Origin: Epiperipatus broadwayi
Taxonomy: Eukaryota > Onychophora > Udeonychophora > Euonychophora > Peripatidae
NCBI GenBank assembly: GCA_028023455.1
Contig: JAQFVV010006342.1
Span: 1,819,001 to 1,883,000, forward strand
Length of the DNA stretch: 64,000 nucleotides
Direction: 5' to 3'
Part shown: piece after piece, positions 1-10,176 of the stretch
How positions within the stretch are numbered: the stretch's first letter is position 1
Layout of the letters: every line of letters starts with the position of its first letter
Notes under the pieces: generated by a model
What the model was told of the DNA's origin: nothing
Database searches by the model: none
Seen by the model: the letters and a program-made list of their open reading frames with translations, nothing else
Made by a program: the position numbers and the translations under genes

Positions 1-680
1 TTTACATTTTTAATATATTTAAAAGTTTTGCACAGCAGGAAAAAAATGCACATGTAACTTTAAACTAGAAAGGAAAGTTGCTTCCAATTTAAAATTTTGT
101 CCAGTTATTGTGTGCTTCTTTGTTTAATGTGTTGTTTAAATATACATGTATTCTAGAAGACAGAACATGGGAGAAGCACCCAAACACATGAAGAATCAAG
201 AATATCTACAGGGTGACCATGGTAAAATGAAAATGGAAGTTTGAAATGGTTTTTTTTTTTAAAAAAAAAAAACAAAGAGAAAAGGATTTTAATGTTAAAT
301 TTATTATTAATATTTTTGTTTGATGTGAAATATAAATGCAAGAGATTCTAGTTATTAATGATTGAAAGAATTTTTAAATGCAATCTAATATATAAGACTA
401 AAAAGTATTAACATTTTATAATTTATTCTTGTTATAAAAAAATTATGCTTAAAGATATGAAAAGAGAGCACCTATGAGTTATGATGTGAAAATGTGTGTG
501 AAGTATAATATTTTAACTATATATTTCTTAAAGTATATACTTTAAGAAATTAAGTGTAATAGGGTTATTTGAAAGGAATCACAAACTTATTATAAAATGC
601 AATGTATTTATAAGAGCAAGAAAGATTGAATGTTAATGGAAAACAAGATCATGATCTCATTTGTTAATATATATATATAA

Positions 681-715
<35 letters not shown>

Positions 716-817
716 CTTCTAGTTACTATTAATACTCTAAAATACTTTTATCTCTAATGAAATTATTAATTAATCAAAATGTATTTGACTATTTTAATAT
801 TTATACATATACATATA
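1..817. other. AT-rich DNA without a recognisable gene
   Basis: I find no protein, tRNA or transposon signature here. The stretch holds long A and T runs, a 28-bp perfect palindrome at 523-550 and a (TA)n microsatellite at about 667-714. The short reading frames look accidental for this base composition. Confidence 0.6.
523..550. repeat. 28-bp perfect palindrome
   Basis: The 28 bases are their own reverse complement with no spacer. The left half is ATTTCTTAAAGTAT and the right half ATACTTTAAGAAAT. Function is unknown. In DNA this AT-rich it may be chance or a replication-slippage product. Confidence 0.8.
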
Positions 818-1208
818 GAAGAGCAATACAGAGACTTCAGACCACTCAAAGAAGTATGGAGAGGTGTATGTTGGGAGTAACAAGAAAAGATCGAAAACGC
901 AATGTATGGGTAAGAGAACAAACAGGTGTTACTGACATCATTGAAAAAATTAAAAGATTGAAGTGGAGTTGGGCTGGACATATTGCTAGAAGAGATGATA
1001 ATAGATGGACAATTGAAATTTTAAACTGGATTCCAAGAGATTGTAAAAGACCCAGAAAGAGACCACATGTGAGATGGATGGATGAAATAAGAAAGTGTGC
1101 AGGGGTGATGTGGAGAAGAGAAGCTAAAGATCGGAGAAGATGGATTAAACTTGGAGAGACCTTCATCCTGCAGTGGATTGATAATGGTTGATAATGATGA
1201 TGATGACA
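818..1208 (+). pseudogene. 3' end of an RTE-clade LINE (reverse transcriptase C-terminus plus TGA-repeat tail)
   Basis: The frame from about 818 to 1191 encodes the C-terminal tail of an RTE-type endonuclease/reverse transcriptase. Typical landmarks are RLQTTQRSMERCMLG, the LKWSWAGHIAR block and a closing ETFILQWID. The stop is followed at once by repeated TGA triplets (about 1190-1208), the microsatellite-like 3' end known for RTE LINEs. The 5' side stops abruptly near 818 in AT-rich DNA, so this is a 5'-truncated copy without catalytic domains. It can make no active enzyme. It may belong to the same family as the RTE fragments at 22.6-23.8 and 28.7-29.3 kb, but the retained parts do not overlap, so this cannot be shown. 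Confidence 0.88.
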
Positions 1209-1232
1209 TATACATATATATATATATAACCA

Positions 1233-1538
1233 AAACTGTCTAAAATTCCATGTAGTTGTGGTAAATTTTATGTAGGCCAGAGTAAATTTAACCTTAATGA
1301 AAGGGTTAAGGTTCATATAAGTAGAGTTAAACATAGGTATCTTAACTCAGTTTTATATATTCATGAATTGAATACAGGTCATAGAATATTGTTTAACAAT
1401 GCTTCAGTTATTTTTTATGAAAAGAATGAGTTAAAAAAAAGAATAAAGGAGACTTTGATGATAAAACTCCTTGATTCTGAGGCTATCAATCTTATGAAGA
1501 TTTCTTTTGATATTAAGGGAAGGTGGAGTTTGAAATGA
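1233..1538 (+). pseudogene. Penelope-like element GIY-YIG endonuclease fragment
   Basis: An open frame of about 101 codons ends in TGA at 1536-1538 and has no start of its own. It begins after a short (TA)n tract next to the RTE tail. Its N-terminal part reads IPCSCGKFYVGQ, followed by LNERVKVH. That is the Cys-x-Cys, Y-V-G and R...H arrangement of the GIY-YIG nuclease that PLEs carry C-terminal to their reverse transcriptase. Near the end, an ELKKRIKETLMI helix provides the Glu expected late in the domain. No reverse transcriptase precedes it, so it is a 5'-truncated copy. Its sequence differs clearly from the nuclease at 3.04-3.43 kb, so two PLE families are represented. Confidence 0.8.
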
Positions 1539-1582
1539 ATTATGGGAAGGTTTGTTTGTTTGTGTGTATATATATATGTTTT

Positions 1583-1650
1583 CCTTTAGCTTGATTTTCA
1601 CTTGAGAAGGTCTATTTGTAGTAGATGAAACCATGGTTGTGTAAGGATTT
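1583..1650 (+). ncRNA. decayed hammerhead-ribozyme-like fold downstream of the PLE fragment
   Basis: About 65 bases past the nuclease stop, a short stem (GTCTA/TAGAT, 1610-1626) is followed directly by GAAAC at 1627-1631 and by the 8-base palindrome ACCATGGT at 1630-1637. That order matches stem II, the GAAA box and a minimal palindromic stem III of a type I hammerhead. The box that should read CTGANGA reads CTTGAGA (1601-1607), so the core is damaged. Flanking bases CAC/GTG and CCTT/AAGG could form part of stem I. PLEs are known to carry such ribozymes. I treat this as a degenerate remnant. Confidence 0.3.
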
Positions 1651-1714
1651 TGGTAAAATTTTGGATTTAATCTAGCATTGTATTGTTTTATGGTTTTGCA
1701 TATATATATATATA

Positions 1715-2787
1715 TCACTAACCACTGTTAATTCATTGTTCAAGGGTATACTTTATAGTTTAAAAGATATGAGAGCTAGGGGTCTTATAAATAATAATGT
1801 ATATAACTTTTTAGTACCAACCAAAATTCATCCTAGTAGTTTTTATATTTTGCCAAAGATTCACAAAACAGGTTGTCCAGGCAGACCTATTGTATCTAGT
1901 ATTGGTAGTCCTACAGAAAATATTTCAGCATATGTTGATAATGTTATTAAATTTATTCCACCATCATTTAATTCTTATGTTAAAGATACTACTCATTTTC
2001 TTTGTGTGTTAGAAAATATTAAATCTGAATTACCAGATGATTGTTTTTTGGTTACTTTGGATATTGTATCACTATACACAAATATACCTCATGATGATGG
2101 AGTTGAGGCTATTAAATGTGCTTTACAAGATAGAAAGTATGATCATGGTCTTATTACTACTATGGTTGAATTAATATATTTGGTTTAAGAAATAATTTTT
2201 TTACTTTTGATTCTAGATACTATTTGCAAAAACAAGGTACTGCAATGGGTACAAAGATGGCACCAAGTTATGCAAATATTTTTATGTCAAAACTAGAATC
2301 CTCTATACTTGATAATGCTAGGCTGAAGCTTCATACTTGGCTTAGATATATAGACGACATTTTCATGATATGGCCACATAATGAAGGTGAACTTCATAAT
2401 TTTTTAAGTTATTTAAATAATTTTAATAAAAATATTAATTTCACAATGAACTTTTCAAAATCAATTGCTCATTTTCTTGATGTTGAAGTTATTTACACTA
2501 ATAGAGTTCTTACTACTACTGTATATAGGAAACCAACTGATAATAACCACTATCTACATTTTTATAGTAACCATCCTAAACATTTAAAGGCTAATATTCC
2601 TTATAGTCAATTTTTAAGAATGAAGAGGATTTGTAATGATGAGAAATTTCTTCAACAAAATAATAGTATTTTATATAATAGATTGGTCAATACGAGGTAT
2701 CCTAAGACATTGTTAGATAACGCAGTAAGGAGATCTTCTTTAATTGATAGAAACTTCTTTTATCTAAAAAGAGTAAAAAACAATTAG
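1715..2787 (+). pseudogene. Penelope-like element reverse transcriptase (5'-truncated, frameshifted)
   Basis: The frame opens right after a (TA)n tract, without an N-terminal domain. It carries PLE reverse transcriptase landmarks in order: FYILPKIHK and GRPIVSS near 1835-1900, then LVTLDIVSLYTNIPH near 2050-2095 with the first catalytic Asp. A single missing base near 2185 shifts the frame. The next part has QGTAMGTKMAPSYAN (about 2233-2280), the catalytic YIDD at 2347-2358, FLDVEV, and VYRKPTDNNHY in the thumb region. All visible catalytic Asp residues are retained, so decay is mild. In an active element this enzyme would copy element RNA at a nicked chromosomal target. The nuclease half follows directly in the next entry. 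Confidence 0.93.
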
Positions 2788-3435
2788 ATGTTCCACCATT
2801 GGTTCTTACTTTTAGTAGAGATTTACCTAATATTAACCGGATATTGGCAAAACATTTTAACATATTACACTCCACAGATTATTTAAAATCTATTTTTTCT
2901 GATCCACCTAAGGTTGTATATCGAAAACATAGATCACTTAGAGATATACTTGTCAAAACAAATTTTATTAGTAGTTCTGTACAGGAAAAAGGCTCCACAT
3001 GAGGATAAAAGATGTTTTACATGAAAACATATTATTGTGACAAAAGTGGTCTTTAGTACAAAGAATCGTAATTTTAAATGGTATATTCATAATTATGTTA
3101 CATGTAAAAGTGTTAATTTGATATATTTGATAGAGTGTAGTAGATGTTTAAGCCAGTATATAGGTGAGTCAGCAAATAGTTTACATGTCAGAATGACTAA
3201 TCATAGATTTGACATTTTGCATAAGAATGAAGATAGACCGGATTCAAAACACTTTAATTTACCGAATCATTCAATTGATGATTTAAGAGTAGTAATTCTT
3301 CAGGAAGGTTTTTCTTCTACAAGGGAGAGAAAACAAAAGAAGAGTTTTTTTATTTTTAAATTCAAGACCTTAGAACCACATGGATTGAATTTAAACATTG
3401 GAACTATTACATCTCTGGGTTACCTGGTCTCCTAA
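2781..3435 (+). pseudogene. Penelope-like element linker and GIY-YIG endonuclease (frameshifted)
   Basis: Continuing the same element in a second frame, residues like LVLTFSRDLPN and RSLRDILVKTNF form the linker normally found between PLE reverse transcriptase and nuclease. Another frame change near 3000-3036 leads to the nuclease: YLIECSRCLSQYIGES, then LHVRMTNHRFDI. These give the CxxC pair, Y-I-G, and catalytic Arg and His of a GIY-YIG enzyme. Later come KHFN, LPNHS and the closing TLEPHGLN. The Glu expected just before FFI appears as Lys (KKSFFI), which would weaken catalysis even if the frames were intact. This nuclease would nick the target DNA. Two frame breaks plus the missing N-terminus make the element inactive. 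Confidence 0.9.
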
Positions 3436-4062
3436 ATGATTTTTATATGTGAGTTTTTAATGTGAAAATTTTCTTATATGAGATTTTTTATGTAAAAATT
3501 GGTTATATGGATGTTTATTATCTGTGTTTAATTGGTATATAGATAAATAATTAATTGTTATAAATTATTGTACTTTGCACTAACTATAATTTTTGATTAA
3601 AATGTATAAGTATTTTAGTTTTTAATGAATATTAATGTGAGCACAGCTATTTTTTGTATGTGAGCATAGTCTAATTTTTGTATGTATGCACATATGTATA
3701 TTTTAATTTTGGATTTTTTATTTTTTTTAATTTATTTATTTATTTATTTTTATTTTTACTTCAAGTTAAATAGAATTTAAGCTTGATTAGGAGGAAATGT
3801 AGTTTTTATCTTTGTTTGAATTTTGTTTTTTTCTTTGTTTGAATTTTGTCATTGATTGGGTAGATATTCTGTGTTACATTTTGTGACCAATCAGGGAGGG
3901 TTTGTTAAATTTATAATCTTTTATAATCTTTTATCAAATCTGTAATTTTTGATTATCGCCATTTTACTGTGTATTTTTTTTTTCTTTCTGATGAAAACCA
4001 GTCCTCTGGTTAAAATATAATATTATTTCTTGGATTTATAAGTCTTTTTTTGTTTATATATA
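3436..4062 (+). other. probable 3' non-coding part of the Penelope-like element
   Basis: No frame is visible between the nuclease stop and a (TA)n tract at about 4058-4069. At 3988-4015, CTGATGA is followed by a perfect six-base-pair hairpin (AACCAG, loop TCCT, CTGGTT) and AAAA, which resembles the start of a hammerhead ribozyme without the GAAA box. A 25-base relative of this stretch occurs at 5820-5845. A duplicated phrase (TTTGTTTGAATTTTG) lies near 3810-3850. The element end is inferred from the (TA)n junction. Confidence 0.45.
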
Positions 4063-6553
4063 TATATATCTTAATGTCAAGCTTTTAAGTAATCACCAGA
4101 TATGAAATTGAAAAATAAATGATTTTATATATATATTTTTTATTATTATATTTTAATATTAATTGATAACAATGAATATTTAAATCCAGTATGAAAATTG
4201 AAACCAAAAACATGCACGCGAGGATATAATTCGTTTGATCTCTTTTTTAAAAAAAGAGAAGAAAAGTAAATGATTTCTTTTTAAATAACTTTTTCTTTTT
4301 TAAAAAAAACACTATTCTACATTGGAATTGAATTTAACTGTTCCGAATTAAAACCTATGGATTAAAACTTATGGATTAAAAAAGTTTATAAGAAAAATAT
4401 TTTAATTTTCTACTAAATCTATAAAAAAGAATAGCAATAGAAAAAGAACATTTATTTGAGTTATTGGAAACTATGTTATTTTAAAACTTCATTATTCTAC
4501 ATATATATATATATAAAGAATCTTACAATGTGCTGTGAGTAGAATAATTTTGTATTGTAAAGGTTTCGAAACCAACTTTCATGCTAATATAAGATATTTA
4601 TTGTGTGGAACGTCTAACAGAGAATGGAGAATAAGAACATCAATCTTCAAAGGATAAATATTTTATCTTATATCAACCAAATGATTGGATAATATTAATA
4701 ATTTACCTAATTTAGGATAAATAAATAATTGTTGTGTGGAGAACCCCATTAGGATTATGAACTACGGACTTAAAGATTCATTCTTAACTCAGGAAAATAA
4801 GTTTTTCTTTCTTTATTTATTTATATATATTATTATTCATATTACTTTAATATGTTTAATTTTATTATTATTATTTTTAACTTCAAATTTGGCATCATTT
4901 CATTTCTAGTAGGAATATTCAAATTTAATTTTATGAACATAAATTGAAAGTTTGACAAACTTCATCAAAATTAGATGAAGTATAAAAAAAGGTTATTATT
5001 TAACAGATATTAAAAACAGGATTATTATATTTATTATATAATATAATAAACACATAATGTATTTATTTTATTATAAATGCATATAAAATAAGTTATACAA
5101 TTGTAAATAGTACTTATATATTGATAATTATGAAACATATGAATAAAGACTGTAAATAAATTAATAAGTTATTTAAATTATTAATTTTTGAATTTATATA
5201 TTGTTTTATATATCTGTTAATATGAATTATATTCTTTACTTTTGAAAAGTTTATTATGGTGTGAAATTTTATCATAGGGTTTTGGATGGGAATATTATTT
5301 ATTAATCTCTTGAAATGATAAAATTCATCCTTATTTTTCATTAATATTTTATTTATCTTTTACATTATATTTTTTATTGTTTATAAAATATTAAGTTATT
5401 AATTTGATCTCTCTGCCTAATCATTATTACATTATATTATATATTTATAAATAAATACATAATCATTATTAGCTACATAACAATTATATATATATATATA
5501 TATATATTATAAATATCAATTGAATATCATTTAATAGTCAATGCTTATATAAAGGCATATTAGATAATAATTTGTTTAAAATCATCCCTGAAAAGAGCTA
5601 ATTGCAAATTCTCCAATGAGTTTGAATATCGTGACATAATGGTGACTGAAAGAGGGATAAGAGATGGATGAACTAGTCTAAATTATATCAAAATTTATTT
5701 AAAAATTATTGAGTTAGCATAGTAAAGATGGATGTAATCATGGACTTAGCATTTCATCATTTCATTTCCAGCATTCTATATGAAGACCCAAAGTCCGATT
5801 GTAGTGAAATGCATACCCTCTTTCTGGTGAAAACCAATGTCCTGTTATATATATATCTTATTGATAATAATAAAAATGGATTATTTGTTTTGTGATATGA
5901 TTGCAAACATAGAAAGGAAAGCTTTCATGGGAAGAATATATTATATTATTGGTATAGAATTGGTAGAATATGTGATGCTAAATACACTAGAGGAGAAGGT
6001 GAGTTAAAATTTCAGAGTAGAATATATAAAATATCATCCTGAAGAATTGATGAATAGTTAAATTGGTGTAATCTTTATGATACCCAGATGGTTATTAGAA
6101 TGTGATGGGAAGATTTTTGGCAAAGAAATGAGCATAATGTATATTGTAAGTGCTTATTGAAGAAGCCAGGATAAAAATTGGGGTAAGTTCATTAAGAAAA
6201 TGATTACCTACCAAAATATGACCCCTCATAAATAAAAGAAATCTCCATTCCTCTATTAGTATAGTGTTTAATAAAATAAGTTGCTCATCTTTCTAAAGTT
6301 TCATAGTAATAATATAATATGCATCGAAGGTAGACTCAATATTTTAAAGGATTCTATAGTTTTTCTTTTAAGTCTGGAAAAAATCAGCCAATAGGTAGTA
6401 AAACCATGTACAAAACAAATGTTCTATATAGTTGAATAAAACTTGAATAACTGATCATATGAAGAAGAAGAATTGAGATCTAAGTTTAACAGAAAACACG
6501 AGTAAGAGAGAGAATGAATGCATAAATGAATTGCATTATATATATATATATAT
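4063..6553. other. AT-rich DNA, no gene seen
   Basis: There is no coding or RNA signature. A copy of the PLE-end-like phrase TTTCTGGTGAAAACCAATGT lies at about 5821-5840, again followed by (TA)n. Two further (TA)n tracts lie near 5485 and 6536-6553. The last abuts the large LTR element. Confidence 0.5.
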
Positions 6554-9500
6554 TGTAACATAATAAAAGGTCGCTCAAATAATTATAGATGGTTACAATA
6601 TAACTATTACCATATAAGTGAAGGAGTTCAAATATCAAAAATTATAAGCAAATTATTAGCAAATTATTATAACTCAGGTATACAGACTGTAGGTTTTATC
6701 CACTTTCATTTCTTGGTTTGATGTTAAGTGCATGTTTAAACAAATACTAAGTGAATATGGTCTAGCAGGGCGCCACTAGATTATCTGAATCTAGACACGG
6801 TTATATCTAATAACCTTTCACATGTACCGGGTTTGAATCCCCTTTTTGGTACTTTATTTCTAATAAAAATGGGAGATTTTGCTTTTTGAGCCATATCACT
6901 ATAAGCACTAATATTTAGGTAAAAGTAAAACATCTTTAAACCAAAGTGGAGTATATTAGACATAAATCATTTCTCAGATCTTAACATAACAAATGTGTTT
7001 CAATATTTTTATAAGTTCACTAGCTCAGATTATATATAACTAATTTAGGATGGCAATTCACTCATCCTTGCATGAAATAGATGATGGGATGTGGTTATAA
7101 TAATACTAAGAAATCACTAAATATTATAAAATCAATATTTATTTATGGCCTTTAAACAGTTAAACAGCTCATTAATTAAAACGTTGATGACGATGATGAT
7201 GATGATAATAATAACAATAATGACAAGGGTTTCAACTACAGCTCTAGGACTAAGCCTAAACATAAAACTAATTTTTATAAAGAAATTCATAATTATTGCT
7301 TAATTTTAGCATATTTACTTATATCTTAAATAACTAATATTCAACCATTGATGATGATGAATAATCACACTTAACAAAGACTACACTTAATGAAATATAT
7401 ACGCCTCGTTTAATAAAACAAACTAATATTTATTACTACATTTCTAACATATACATAAAAATTTCTAGATAAATATGAAAATTGACATGAATAATAATAA
7501 TAATAATTGATTATATAACAATCCTCAGATTAATTTTAAGTTCTTCCCCCTTTCCCTTCAAATGTATTTTGTATTAAGTTGGACGTCACATTGACCATGA
7601 TTTTCACTCCATGAGAAAAGTATTTCAAGAAAAAAAAATATTATCTGCTCATTAGCACACATACTTTAAAAATCCAACATGTAAATAGAATGTAAAAAAA
7701 AAAATGTTAGTAAAATTGAAAGAGCAAGTTTTAGAAACAAGTTTTAAATTATTTTCTCCCCCCTCTCTTCTACCTCTGAAATGCTATACTTAACTTGAAA
7801 CAAACTAATCTAATATTCTAATACTACTCATTACTTCACATTCACTCGCAATTATACACATATAAAATATCATTATGTATGTGCGTGTTTTATCCCATGA
7901 TAACAAAATATTATTTAAAACCAAAATAATAATATATTAGTTAAAACTAAAATCATAATACCACAAAAAAAATTGTTTTACACATTAATATTTTTCATAA
8001 CTGTAAAATTAATAAACAAATAATTTTCATACATTCAAGATAATTTATGAAGCTCAAAGTTATTATTAGTAAGACATTCTTGTTTTTAATCGATCTGAAT
8101 AGTCTTTAAAAGTTCTTTAAATAAAATATACCACTTTATTGCTAAAATGTTTATTAAGACTGATATCATAAAGAAAATAGATATAAAAAGTCATATTACC
8201 GATCTTTTGTTTGTGGCGAATTTCCAAGGGTTCAAACTTGTCTTGTATAATGTCTATATTTCTGCAGCTACTATTTCCGTTTTATGTGGGAACAATCTCT
8301 TTCTTGAGGTGTATAACTATTTGATGATGATGACTCTATTGAGGTTATTTGCTTTAGTGGACAATTTGGAAATCATTATATTAATTTTTCTTCTCTTCCT
8401 GTCAAGCATGTGGATGAAATACAGCAGTTGTTTTCACATTTATAAATTTTCTTGAGTTTAAAATCAGTTGTTGTAACAATTAATTGGACTTGATGATTAA
8501 TATTTATCAGTAGATTAATTCATCTTCTTTGAATGCAGGTGAATGCTTTCTTCCTTCTATTAAAAAACATCTTATTTCTCTGGTCAGTTGAAAGGTGTAG
8601 AATATTATTTTAGACACAACATCTTTTCTTTCCTATGTGATGTGCAGCTTCCCCAGATGGTCCGGAACCGATGGGACATACATATAATTTTTCTAGCCAG
8701 ACATTTCTTATATTTTCAGCATTCAATTGGATAGTTTAATAATCTGAATCATAAACAATAATCATAATAATAATTCAAGACAGCTTTTTATATCCAATTT
8801 TTAGCTAACTTAACCAATCAGAGATAGCATCACTTGCTATTTTTGGACAAATTTGTTTTAATTAGATCTCTAATTTATTTTCAACTAAATTATTTTTCAA
8901 CTGAAAAGTTTAATCCTTTTTCCAGACACTTTTGTTTAAAAAAAAAATAGACTCAATCCTTATTTCCTTTCTTTTCTTTTTTTTTTTTCTTTTTTTTAAC
9001 ATCCAGGTAACATTTCAAATCTTTGAGCTTCCTTCTTTAGATCTTGAGATAAGACAATTTCAAAATTAGAGCTCTGACCCATTATAAGCTTCCAAAGTGA
9101 AAAACAATTATTTACAAAAAAAAAATTGCTACAAAGATCGATATCTGATTAAACAGATTTCCTCTTTTAACAAAAAATTGTACAAAAAAAATAATTTGAC
9201 AGATTTAATCCTTCCTTTTCTTTCAATATTTAGGAAATGTAAATTTTTGTATGTAATGTACACACATCCTTCATTCTTTCAAATCATTCATAAACTAACA
9301 TTAAATAATATAATTGCTAGCTTAGTAATTATAACCCAATTATTTAATTAAATCTGTAACTTTTAAATCCCACTTATAATTAAAGAAAAGCAAAATAAAA
9401 GCATAGAATAAAATATTAGAATTGATCAAGCATAGGTTAGTTTTAAAGAAAGTTAAAATGTTTAATATTTGAAATATAAAACAATTAAATAATTTACACA

Positions 9501-9793
9501 TACATTGCCTATATGTATGCATTATAACTTTGCTTTTTAAAGAAAAATTAAATATTAAATAGTTTAAATGTGTGTATTACCTTTCTATCAACACACAAAC
9601 AAATAAAGCATATAATTGTTGACCCATTCTTTCTCTGTCTAAAGCTTTTAAGATTTTGATCTGGTAGGGTTTGAACTTGGATGCCCTACAGCTTCTTTTA
9701 TGGTTATATAAAATTGTGATGATGATTTTTGGTTTACCTTTTCTACATGCACATTACTATAAATTTATCTAGTGACTAAATTGTAATGGCACA
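6554..9793 (-). repeat. 3' LTR of the gag-only element (left copy)
   Basis: This repeat matches 13644-16922 with few substitutions and small indels from about 6664 onward. The outermost 110 bases or so (6554-6663) differ substantially. No convincing protein is encoded. A structured cluster of hairpins with Pol III box-like words lies at 6757-6856 (see findings). A CCAAT-like AACCAATCA occurs at about 8812-8821, though I cannot assign the promoter. At over 3 kb this is unusually long for an LTR. Confidence 0.88.
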
Positions 9794-9807
9794 ACTTTCT
9801 CCCCCTT
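9794..9807 (-). other. polypurine tract of the LTR element
   Basis: On the minus strand AAGGGGGAGAAAGT directly precedes the TGTGCC start of the downstream LTR. This is the expected place and composition for the plus-strand primer of an LTR retrotransposon. Confidence 0.8.
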
Positions 9808-9982
9808 CGGATAAAATCATCAGCACTTTTGTTTTAACTATATTTAAAAAAAAAAATCCTAACTAATAAATACACTAATAATAATAAACACTTATAATAT
9901 ATATAAAAAAAAAATTAACTACTGGTAAATATATTTTTCATTAGAAAACCTAAAAGTAATTTATTTGGAGATCTTTGCCAAG

Positions 9983-10111
9983 CTATTCTGCTGAAGTATA
10001 AGGGATCAAACTCCTAGCATTATAGGTTCCCTTATTCCCATCAAGAGCAGCAAGCATAAAGGCATTCTCTCCTATTTTCTTGGTAATTTGGAATGGCTTT
10101 TTCTTTTCAAA
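9983..10111 (-). pseudogene. remnant of gypsy integrase C-terminus (GPF/Y-like)
   Basis: About 40 codons on the minus strand end in TAG at 9983-9985. They include KPFQITKKIGENAF, then GTYNARSLIPY. This resembles the C-terminal integrase segment of Ty3/gypsy elements, where a P-F/Y-x-I start leads into a closing L-x-PY. An in-frame TGA lies just upstream, and the preceding RPPYDLKRK is in another frame. It sits between gag and the polypurine tract, exactly where the end of pol belongs. It shows that the element descends from an autonomous gypsy by internal deletion. I base this on motif pattern alone. Confidence 0.55.
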
Positions 10112-10176
10112 TCATATGGTGGTCTGCATAAAATTGCAAACATACATTCAGTCCCTTTTGAGATCTTTATTTTTTT

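Noticed and set aside
846-1334. 162-codon minus-strand frame across the RTE tail
   Set aside because: It is antisense to the recognisable RTE reverse transcriptase C-terminus and has no motif of its own.
8147-8455. 102-codon hydrophobic frame inside the left LTR
   Set aside because: No family motif. The right LTR copy carries a 2-base change that breaks this frame near 15415, so it is not maintained.
9655-9705. GGGTTTGAAC in the LTR as a tRNA gene B box
   Set aside because: No A box at proper spacing and no cloverleaf. It is only a short GGTAGGG/CCCTAC-type hairpin.
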